Below are positions 20,023 through 28,300 of a stretch of 64,000 nucleotides of DNA, in pieces. The notes beneath the pieces were generated by a model. It ran no database searches, was not told the origin of the DNA, and saw nothing but the letters and a program-made list of their open reading frames with translations. Position 1 is the first letter of the stretch; every line of letters begins with the position of its first letter. This DNA comes from Paraburkholderia humisilvae. Lineage in GTDB: Bacteria > Pseudomonadota > Gammaproteobacteria > Burkholderiales > Burkholderiaceae. The translations under genes and the position numbers were made by a program. The stretch covers positions 248,001 to 312,000 of the forward strand of contig NZ_CADIKH010000003.1 of NCBI RefSeq assembly GCF_902859855.1, given 5' to 3'.

Positions 20023-20745
20023 ATGGTTTATAGCAAGGAGTTCTTCGCGCTCCAGATCGACCTTGCCAAGGCCGTAGCGGCGCTTGTTGGATTGCCTATC
20101 GATCAGGCTTTGCGCGATTACACGAATATCTACATTCGCTTCGGGCTAGGTCGGCATTTCGACCACGGTCATCCTGTCTGGCGTCGCTATATCGACGGAC
20201 TAACCCGCGCGGCGGATGTTTGCGACTGGACCTATCGCTTCTATCTTGCACAACGAGCAGATTCACGGCAGCCCGAAACATCCACGTGCTTTTCATACGT
20301 CATGCAAGACGCAACGTGCGTGCGAATCCATTTCCGAAATGCGGAGTCCGCCACGACCGCCCCTTTGAGCAGCGAGCGCCTGCCTGCACGGCTTGCTGAG
20401 CTTCGGACGATCTTCGATGAGATCAAGCGTGACGGACCACACGTGACACGCGTGGTCGGCACCTCCTGGCTCTATAACCTGCCGGCCTATCGGCGGTGCT
20501 TTCCCGCACCGTACGTCGCCAGCGGCAGGATCGCGGAGCGACGGTATCGGCACATCTCGCTATGGGGACAATTTCTCGACCGTACCGGCTCGCTTAGACC
20601 CAACGTGACGCAGGATTTCAAGAGTCGGCTCGCGGGGCTCACAAAACCTGGAGACCTGGGGCGCGTGTTCCCATTGCAGGCGCTTGCCGTCGAAGCGCCG
20701 ATCGAAGCGTTTTACAGGTTTTACGGAATATCGGCCGATGGCTGA
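20023..20745 (+). CDS. Conserved hypothetical protein
   Basis: 240 residues, not recognised. No signal peptide or membrane helix; composition is that of an ordinary soluble enzyme-like protein with aromatic-rich stretches (DWTYRFYLAQRAD, VGTSWLYNLPAYRRCF, RHISLWGQFLDR) and scattered His/Arg. It lies 124 bp after czcS on the same strand, but nothing ties it to metal efflux. Codon use matches the neighbours. It is a real gene by frame length, composition and the AAGTGA context of its ATG; no function is proposed. Confidence 0.65.
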   Translation: MVYSKEFFALQIDLAKAVAALVGLPIDQALRDYTNIYIRFGLGRHFDHGHPVWRRYIDGLTRAADVCDWTYRFYLAQRADSRQPETSTCFSYVMQDATCVRIHFRNAESATTAPLSSERLPARLAELRTIFDEIKRDGPHVTRVVGTSWLYNLPAYRRCFPAPYVASGRIAERRYRHISLWGQFLDRTGSLRPNVTQDFKSRLAGLTKPGDLGRVFPLQALAVEAPIEAFYRFYGISADG

Positions 20746-20918
20746 CTAACACCAAAGCGACTGCGCCCCAGTCGACGCGCGTCTCGCCCTTGGTTGCGCG
20801 TGACCTGTTCCAACAGCGCTCGAACGTCTTTTCCCTTCGCGCCCTTTTTGCCGTGCCACATTCGTCCGGTCTGCGGCCGCCGCCGTGTAAACTATGCGGT
20901 TTTTGCGCGAGGAAATCC

Positions 20919-21713
20919 GTGCAGCTTCCGCAGCGCATGCCATACAGCGGCGCGTCGCTCGTTCGCGTGCTGGCGCGCGTGACGCAGACCGGCGTCCCCG
21001 CTTCCGATGTGTCTTTGCCGGACCGCCTGAGCCAGTGGCTCGGCTGGACCGACGCGATCGCGCTGTCCAGTGCGCTCGATGCCGCCGCGCCCGCGCCCGT
21101 CACCGGTGCGCAGACGACACGCGGCGATGCAACCGTGGTCACGCTCGAGGCGGCGCGGTGCGCGCGCACGCGCGCCACGCTGACCGCCGCGATCGACGCG
21201 TGGCGGCGCGGCGACGCTGCCACGGCCAGACGGAGTCGCGGGACGCCTCTACGCGCCGAAGCGAGCATCGAAGCGAACGACGCAACCATCGATTTCGCGC
21301 TGTTCCGTCAGCACTATCAGGCACAGCAGCAGTCGATGGAAACCGCCATCGGCGAATTGCGCACCCGACTGCAGGCGACGCTCGCGACGCGCGGCGAGCG
21401 CCACGCGCGCCTCGCGCTCGTCGATGCGACCATGGAGCGCGCGCTCGACGGCCGCGAGCGCAGCCTGCTCGCCGCCGTGCCGACACTGCTCGAAACACAC
21501 TTCACGCGACTGCGCGACACCGCACTCGCGATAGCAACAGCAACAACGACAGCGGCAGCCGCAACGCCGCAAGCGCAACACGCGGTCGCCGCGCCGCCTG
21601 CCGGCGCCTGGCTCGACGCGTTCCGAGAAGATATGCACGCCGTGCTGCTCGCGGAACTCGACCTTCGTTTTCAACCGGTCGAAGGGCTGCTCGCCGCCCT
21701 TCGCGCCAGCTAA
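20919..21713 (+). CDS. DUF3348 family protein, first gene of a stator-like operon
   Basis: 264 residues. Soluble and Ala/Arg-rich; helical in most of its length, with a central heptad-like segment (HYQAQQQSMETAIGELRTRL) and a C-terminal stretch AWLDAFREDMHAVLLAELDLRFQPV that recurs in this family. The GTG at 20919 is preceded by GAGGA at good distance; the ATG at 20937 is an alternative, and the frame further up to 20790 lacks support. It is followed after 23 bp by the DUF802 gene. DUF3348, DUF802, OmpA-like and DUF2894 genes are recalled as occurring together in Burkholderiales; the role is unknown. By position it may be a cytosolic partner of the membrane complex encoded next. Confidence 0.8.
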   Translation: MQLPQRMPYSGASLVRVLARVTQTGVPASDVSLPDRLSQWLGWTDAIALSSALDAAAPAPVTGAQTTRGDATVVTLEAARCARTRATLTAAIDAWRRGDAATARRSRGTPLRAEASIEANDATIDFALFRQHYQAQQQSMETAIGELRTRLQATLATRGERHARLALVDATMERALDGRERSLLAAVPTLLETHFTRLRDTALAIATATTTAAAATPQAQHAVAAPPAGAWLDAFREDMHAVLLAELDLRFQPVEGLLAALRAS

Positions 21714-21736
21714 CCCGGAAATCCGCAGGACACACC

Positions 21737-23848
21737 ATGTCCAGATACCGAATCCATCTTGCCGTCTTTGTGATTGGCCTTGCCGCCGTGTTGTGGGTCG
21801 CGATCGGTTATGCGACGACCAACCCGCTCGCGCTCGTCGTCGCACTGTTGATCGGCGCGTGCTACGTCACGGGCGCGATTGAGCTGTACCGCTATCAGCA
21901 AGCGACCGACACGCTGGTCGTGGCCGTCAATTCGCTGACCGCGACGCCCCCGCAACTCGGCGCGTGGCTCGACCGCCTGCATCCGAGCCTGCACGGCGCG
22001 GTGCGTCTACGCGTGGAAGGCGAACGCGCGGGCTTGCCGGGTCCGTCGCTCACGCCGTATCTGGTCGGCCTGCTGGTGCTGCTCGGAATGCTCGGAACGC
22101 TGCTCGGCATGGCCGCGACGTTGCGCGGCACCGGCGCCGCGCTCGATGCAGCCACCGATCTGCAAGCCGTGCGTGCTTCGCTCGCTGCGCCGGTGCGTGG
22201 CCTCGGCTTCGCGTTCGGCACATCGATCGCGGGCGTCGCCACCTCCGCGATGCTCGGCCTGCTGTCGGCGCTGTGCCGTCGCGAGCGCATCAAGGTCGCG
22301 CAGCAGCTCGACGCGAAGATCGCAACGGTGCTGCGCGTGTTTTCGCCCGCGCATCAACGCGAGGAAACGTTCCGGCTGATGCAGCGCCAGGCTGACGCGA
22401 TGCCCGCGTTGATCGACGGCCTGCGCACGCTGATGGCCGCTCTCGAACAGCACAGCGCGACCACCCGCGAACAACAGCTGGCGAACCAGCAAACATTTCA
22501 TGCGAAGACCGAGCTCGCGTATGCGCGGCTGGCGAACTCGGTCGAGCAGTCGTTGCGGCAGAGTGTCGGCGAACATGCGCGCGCCGTCGGCGCGGCGATC
22601 CAGCCCGTCGTCGAGACAACGCTCGCGAGTGTCGCGCGCGACACGACGGCGCTGCACGAGCGCGTGGCGCAATCCGTGCATCAGCAGATGGAAAGCCTGT
22701 CGCGCGGTTTCGCGTCGACCGCCGAGCAGGTCGCGAGCACCTGGACCGGTGCACTCGACGCGCAGCGCGCATCGAGCGACGCGCTCGCCGGGCGCATGAG
22801 TGCGACGCTCGACCGTTTCGCCGCGAGCGCCGACACGCGCGCATCGAAACTACTCGACGATGTCGCCGCGCAACTCGGGACATCGGCAGCGCAGCTCTCG
22901 CAGACGTGGAGCGACGCGCTCGCGCGGCACGCGCAAACGCACGACGCGCTCGCCGCTCGTCACGAAGCAGCGCTGACGTCGGCCGCCGTACGTTATGAGG
23001 CGGCCACCACCGCTGCGGCGGCAAGCATCGAGTCGCGTGCGACTTCGCTGGTCGAGCGGGTCGATGCTTCGCATGCCGCGCTGCAGGAGAGCCTTGCCAG
23101 CGCCGACGACCAACGCCTCGCCGCGTGGGCAACGACGCTCGAACAGACTGCCTCGGCGCTGTCACGCGAATGGGCCGAGACCGGCGCGCAACACGCGGCG
23201 CGCCAGCAGCAGATCTGCGACACACTCGCCGATACCGCACGCCAGATCGCCGAGCGCGCGCAAGCCGAGGCGCGCGGCACGCTCGATGAGATTGGACGGC
23301 TCGTGACGGCGGCGTCGGAAGCACCGAAGGCCGCCGCCGATGTGATCGCGGCGTTGCGCAAGAGCCTGTCGGAAAGCATGGTCCGCGATACGGCGATGCT
23401 CGAGGAGCGCACGCGTCTGCTGCAAACGCTGGAGACGCTGCTCGATGCCGTCAATCTCGCGTCGACCGAACAGCGCGCGGCCATCGACGGACTGGTGTCG
23501 ACGTCGGCGAATCTCCTCGAGCGCGTCGGCGAGCAGTTCTCCGGCAAGGTCGAATCCGAAACGCACAAGCTCGATACCGCCGCCGCGCAGGTCGCCACCA
23601 GCGCGATCGAACTGGCGAGCATGGGCGATGCGTTCGGCGCGGCCGTTGCGTCGTTCGGCGAATCGAACGGCAAGCTGATCACTCATCTTGAGCACATCGA
23701 ACGCGCGCTCGAACGGTCGCTCGCGCGTAGCGACGAACAGCTCGCGTATTACGTCGCGCAGGCGCGCGAGGTCATCGACCTGAGCGTGATGTCGCAGAAA
23801 CAGATCATGGAAGACCTGCAGCAGTTAGCCGGAGCACGCGCGTCATGA
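21737..23848 (+). CDS. DUF802 family: MotA/TolQ/ExbB-like membrane protein with very long coiled-coil tail
   Basis: 703 residues. Four predicted membrane helices: a pair at about 5-55 (VFVIGLAAVLWVAIGYA; LALVVALLIGACYVTGAI), then YLVGLLVLLGMLGTLLGMAA (about 110-130) and GLGFAFGTSIAGVATSAMLG (about 155-180). The last two, with their small-residue packing and the GxLGTLLGM and AFGTSIAG patterns, look like the channel helices of MotA/TolQ/ExbB proteins. The remaining 500 residues are an Ala/Gln/Glu-rich coiled coil with no globular domain, reaching into the cytosol as in ZorA. It overlaps the OmpA/MotB-like gene by four bases. An ion-driven rotary or force-transmitting unit is the best guess. 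The long in-frame extension back to 20894 is rejected because it lies over the DUF3348 gene and has no protein-like composition. Confidence 0.82.
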   Translation: MSRYRIHLAVFVIGLAAVLWVAIGYATTNPLALVVALLIGACYVTGAIELYRYQQATDTLVVAVNSLTATPPQLGAWLDRLHPSLHGAVRLRVEGERAGLPGPSLTPYLVGLLVLLGMLGTLLGMAATLRGTGAALDAATDLQAVRASLAAPVRGLGFAFGTSIAGVATSAMLGLLSALCRRERIKVAQQLDAKIATVLRVFSPAHQREETFRLMQRQADAMPALIDGLRTLMAALEQHSATTREQQLANQQTFHAKTELAYARLANSVEQSLRQSVGEHARAVGAAIQPVVETTLASVARDTTALHERVAQSVHQQMESLSRGFASTAEQVASTWTGALDAQRASSDALAGRMSATLDRFAASADTRASKLLDDVAAQLGTSAAQLSQTWSDALARHAQTHDALAARHEAALTSAAVRYEAATTAAAASIESRATSLVERVDASHAALQESLASADDQRLAAWATTLEQTASALSREWAETGAQHAARQQQICDTLADTARQIAERAQAEARGTLDEIGRLVTAASEAPKAAADVIAALRKSLSESMVRDTAMLEERTRLLQTLETLLDAVNLASTEQRAAIDGLVSTSANLLERVGEQFSGKVESETHKLDTAAAQVATSAIELASMGDAFGAAVASFGESNGKLITHLEHIERALERSLARSDEQLAYYVAQAREVIDLSVMSQKQIMEDLQQLAGARAS

Positions 23849-24492
23849 GCGACGAGATCGATGTCGGCGTCGAGCCGGGCGCGCCGATCTGGGCCGCGTT
23901 CGGCGATCTGATGTCGGTGCTGGTCGGCGCATTCGTGCTGATTCTCGTGAGCATCATCGGCGTGCAGTTCGAACTGTCGAGCCGGCTGGACAAGGAGACG
24001 CAGCAGCACAAGGCCGAGGCACAGCGGCGTCAGGCGCTGGAGCAGGCGCTCGCCGCGCCGCTCGCAGCCGGGCGCGTGACGCTCGTAAACGGGCGCATCG
24101 GCATCAGCGGCAATGTGCTGTTCGCGCTGAACTCGGACCAGTTGCAGCCGCAGGGGCGCGAGTTGCTCAAGGCGCTGGCGGGACCGCTCGCCGCCTATTT
24201 GCGCGTGAACGACGAGATCCTGATGGTCAGCGGTTTTGCGGACGATCAGCAGGTGCGCGCGGGCAACCGGCGTTTCGCGGATAACTGGGAACTGTCGGCG
24301 CAACGCGCGCTAACCGTGACGCGCGCGTTTATCGACGAAGGCGTGCCCGCGTCTTCGGTGTTCGCGGCGGCGTTCGGCTCCGAGCAGCCGGTAGGTTCGA
24401 ACGCTGATGCCGAAGGCCGCGCGAAGAACCGCCGCGTCGAGATCGCGCCAGTGCCGCGCCAGTCGGCGAGCAATGGCGGCAAGCATGAGTGA
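23845..24492 (+). CDS. MotB/ZorB-like OmpA-domain stator subunit
   Basis: 215 residues. A short cytosolic start is followed by one membrane helix (about 16-40) reading AFGDLMSVLVGAFVLILV. The Asp at its base sits where MotB has its essential proton-carrying Asp (ADFMTAMMAFF) and ZorB its ADLMT. A short coiled stretch (60-75) leads to an OmpA-like peptidoglycan-binding domain (about 85-205) with NVLFALNSDQLQPQGRELL, the FADDQQ turn, LSAQRALTVTRAFIDEG and a KNRRVEI ending. It is translationally coupled to the DUF802 gene and overlaps the next gene. The channel and anchor roles follow from family knowledge; the work done by the motor is unknown. Confidence 0.85.
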   Translation: MSDEIDVGVEPGAPIWAAFGDLMSVLVGAFVLILVSIIGVQFELSSRLDKETQQHKAEAQRRQALEQALAAPLAAGRVTLVNGRIGISGNVLFALNSDQLQPQGRELLKALAGPLAAYLRVNDEILMVSGFADDQQVRAGNRRFADNWELSAQRALTVTRAFIDEGVPASSVFAAAFGSEQPVGSNADAEGRAKNRRVEIAPVPRQSASNGGKHE

Positions 24493-25195
24493 CGCGCGCG
24501 AGGCGCAGCCTGTCGCGCAGGCTGCATCAGACGAGGCAGCCTGCGCTGACGCGCGCGCAACGCTCGAACGGTGGCGCGAAGCGGGCATGGATCGCATCGA
24601 TCCGCTGCGCTTTGCGACGATCGCCGCGCTCGCGCGGCGCATGGCAATGCTGCCAGCGGATGGCGAGTTCGGTCGCCATCTCAACGCGAGGCTCGCGGCA
24701 TGGATGACCGCGTATGAGCGCGAAATCAAACGCCAGCGCGAGTCGGGTCAACCTCGGCTCGAATCGCCGATATCGGCGCCGGCACCGGCATCGGCACCTG
24801 CGCCGGCGAATACACCCCGCGGCACTTCGCTCGCGGCCTTGGCCGCTTCATTGAGCCAGCGCCCCGACCGCGCGCAGACGCTCGCCGACACGCTGCAATA
24901 CTTCCATACCGTGTGGTCGAAACTAAGCACGGGCCGGCAATTGCGCCAGTCGCTCGCGCACGTGCCGGGCAATGCGGGGCCGCTGAATTCGAGCCGCCTC
25001 GTGTATCGCGCGCTGTCGCTGATGAATGAGCTGTCGCCCGAGTACTTGCAGCATTTCCTGTCGTATGTGGAAACGCTGTCGGCACTTGGGGAACCGGGTG
25101 GCGGCACTCAGGCGTCGAGTGTAGAAAGTGCGCCGCCGGGCGGGAAAGAGACGAAAGCCGTGAAGCAATCGGTCAGGCGCAAGCCGAAGGCTTGA
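24485..25195 (+). CDS. DUF2894 family protein
   Basis: 236 residues, soluble. Two helical parts (about 20-85 with RMDRIDPLRFATIAALARRM-like content, and 125-210 with LADTLQYFHTVWSKLSTGRQ and YLQHFLSYVETL) are separated by an Ala/Pro linker (APAPASAPAPANTP). It ends in a Lys/Arg tail (VKQSVRRKPKA). The ATG at 24485 overlaps the previous stop by eight bases, so the operon DUF3348-DUF802-OmpA-DUF2894 is tightly coupled. Function not known; likely a cytosolic accessory of the stator-like complex. The frame upstream of 24485 lies over the OmpA gene and is rejected as coding. Confidence 0.8.
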   Translation: MSDAREAQPVAQAASDEAACADARATLERWREAGMDRIDPLRFATIAALARRMAMLPADGEFGRHLNARLAAWMTAYEREIKRQRESGQPRLESPISAPAPASAPAPANTPRGTSLAALAASLSQRPDRAQTLADTLQYFHTVWSKLSTGRQLRQSLAHVPGNAGPLNSSRLVYRALSLMNELSPEYLQHFLSYVETLSALGEPGGGTQASSVESAPPGGKETKAVKQSVRRKPKA

Positions 25196-25306
25196 CACGC
25201 TGGATGGCGCATACGCCCATCCGCACGACGGACGAATTGCCAATGCAACCCGAACACCGCGCCGTCGTCCAAAATGCCACCGCGAACGCCGCAGAGGGGC
25301 GGTTTA

Positions 25307-28300
25307 TCAGCGCACCGGCGACTCATTTCCTGCGGTCTCACCAGCAGGTCTACCGCCAGACAACCGGACGAACAGCGCTTCGACGTCTTCAAGCGAAACA
25401 GGTTTGACCAGGTGAGCGTCGAAACCCGCTTCGATGGAGCGGCGTCGGTCCTCTTCCTGCGACCACCCGGTGAGCGCCACCAGCAGAAAGCGCCCGTCAA
25501 CCCGCTGCGCACGGATCCGGCGGGCGGCCTCGTAGCCGTTCAACCGGGGCAAACCGATGTCGAGCACGATCACGTCTGGCAGCAGCGCAGCCGCGTGCTC
25601 AACGGCCTGTGGCCCATCGTACGCAATATGCACATCATGACCTCGCGTTCGCAAGAGCGTGGCGAGCGAATCGGCCGAGTCACGGTTATCGTCAACGATC
25701 AGTATGCGGCGGGCCTGCGCCGTCAACGGTTCGCGCCCAACGCGTGCCGGCGGCTTCGGTTGCGCCCTTTGCGCGTCGGTCAGGATCGGCAAGCGCACCA
25801 CGAATTCGCTGCCCTGGCCCGCGCCGTCACTACGGACGACCACATTGCCGCCATGCATTTCCACCAGCGTCTTGACCAGGGTCAGGCCAATCCCCAAGCC
25901 GCTACGCGTGCGTTCCAGCGAATTGTCAGCCTGCGCAAACATGTCAAAAATGCGCGACAGCTGCGCCTCCTTGATGCCGATGCCGTTGTCCCGGACAAGG
26001 ACGAGCGCATGGTTCCCGTCGCGCTCGACGCACAATTCGATCCGGCCGCCGCCCTCGGTAAACTTGCTCGCGTTGCTCAGCAGATTTCCGATCACCTGCA
26101 GCAGCCGCACGGGATCGCCGTCGACGTAGATCGGCTCGGATGGCACGCTCACCACCAGTTCCTGCCGCATCGCATCGCACTCGCTGCGGGCGGCCTCGGC
26201 AGCATGATGGGCCAGCGAGTTCAGTTCGACCTCGTCCCTGCGCAGTTCGATCTTGCCGCGACTGACGCGACTCACATCGAGCAGTTCGTCGACCAGGCGC
26301 ACCATTTGAGCCATCTGGCGCTGCATGATGTCGATCGCGGATCGATCCGCAAGCGTGCGTGTGGTGGACTGCTGCAGTATCTGCACCGCGTTGCGGATCG
26401 GCGCGAGCGGATTGCGCAGTTCGTGTGCGAGTATCGCCAGAAATTCATTCTTCCGCTGATCGGTTTCGGCAAGTCCGGCGGCAAAGGCTTTCAGCTCTTC
26501 CTGCATGCGCCTGCTCTCGCTAATATCGCGCGCCACTCTCGATATACCGATCACCACGCCGTCTGCATTGCGCAGCGGTGACATCGCGACTGACAGGTGC
26601 ACCGGCCGCCCTTCCCCGCCGATGATCATCGTCTCGGCATGCGCAATGCGCTCGCCTCTCTGCATCCGTGCCTGAACGTCGGCGTCCCCGTACTCCTGTG
26701 CAAGTGGCAACACGCGGGCGAGTGGCGTGCCGATCGCTTCAGCGGCGCGCAGCCCGAAAATATGCTCCGCGCCTGCGTTCCATGTCGTGATGATGTCGTC
26801 AAGGGTCGTGCTAATGATTCCATCGTCGGAGCACTCGACAATCTCAGCGAGGCGCGCCTGAACTTCTCCCACACGAGCGCGGTCGGTCACGTCCTCAAGC
26901 GCGAGCAGGATCAGTCCGGTTTCTTCATTGTTGCGAAGGATGCGGCGGGCATTGAGCAGCATGATCCTACGGCCGATGTGCTCGAAGCTCGCCTTGACCT
27001 CATAGTCCTCGAAAGGCTTGCTCTCGGTGAGCACCTGCGCGAGCAGCGCGTGCAGCTCGGGCGTGTCCCACTGACCGTTGCCCAGTTCAAAGAGACGGTG
27101 CCCCACCGTATCGGATGGCCTCTGCCTGAAAGTGCGATAGAAGGCCCGACTCGCGAGCTGGACACGTAACTCGCTGTCAAGGACCAGCAGCGGGTCGCGC
27201 GCGGTTTCGATAATCGCCTGGGCGTAGTCGCGTGCGTCTCGCAGGGCCGTCTGCGCGAGCTTCGCGCCTTGAATGTCCTCAAGCGCGAGCATGGCGCCAT
27301 CGATCCGGTTGTCGGCGGTGCGATAGGGCAGCACCCGGAACGCATACCAGTGACCGGCTTCGTCCTGTACCTCGTGTTCGCGCATCTGCACGGTCTCGAT
27401 GACCTCGCGCAGCAGCGCTTCGAGGCCGGCCGTCGGCACGGGAAGCCGGAGATGGCTGGCCGGGCGGCCAACGTCGCTGGCGCGCAGGTGCAGCAGTTTC
27501 GTCGCGGGCGCGGTGAACCGGCGTATGCACAGGTCACTGCCGAACACGACAATCGGAACATTGACACTGCCGAGCAGGTTGGTCATGTCGTCGTTGAGGC
27601 GCACGAGCTCGGCGTTGCGCACCTGCAGCTGTTCGTTGACCGTCGTCAGCTCTTCGTTGAGCGATTGCAGTTCTTCCTTGGCGGACTCGAGTTCTTCGTT
27701 GGTGCTCTGCAGTTCCTCGTTCGATGAAAGGACCTCCTCGTTGCCCGCCTTCAGCTCCTCATTGGCGGCGTCCTGCTGCTCGATCACCGATTGCAGGTAT
27801 TCACGCGTGGAGGCCAGTTCCTGGCGCAGCAATTCCAGCTCATCACCAGGCAGTTTCGCTATTGCGCCGCTGGGGGATGCGCTCGGCACTGGACCATCGG
27901 AATGCGCAGGCTCGGCAAACGAAATCAGGTAGCAGCGCTCCGGCCAATTCGGTAATTTGACCGGGATGACGTGCAGGTCGATCTGCCGCTCGGTCGCTTC
28001 GCCCCGCACGCGTACACCCTGCCGGTGCACCGGCACGCCCTGCTGTTGGGATTCGGCGAGCGCCGCGCGCAATCCGACGAATAGCCCCTCGCGCGCCATC
28101 TTCAACAGGTTGTGGCTCGGCTCCCCGGGCGCCGGGGCAAGGAATGGGCCGGTCTGGCCGCGAAACTGCAGGATCTCCAGATTCTCGTTGACGAGCACGC
28201 CGGGCGGCGCGTACCGGGCAAGCGCGACACGATCGGCCTCGCGCTGCCAGTCTGTCACAGACATTGCCGGTGCCGGCGCGGCGCTTCGCCCGGGGTCGAC

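Noticed and set aside
20894-21736. Upstream in-frame extension of the DUF802 gene
   Set aside because: Lies over the DUF3348 gene; Arg/Ala-rich with no protein-like features. The ATG at 21737 begins the hydrophobic family N-terminus.
20919-25195. Complete Zorya anti-phage system
   Set aside because: ZorA/B-like core only; no helicase (ZorD) or ZorC. Called stator-like only.
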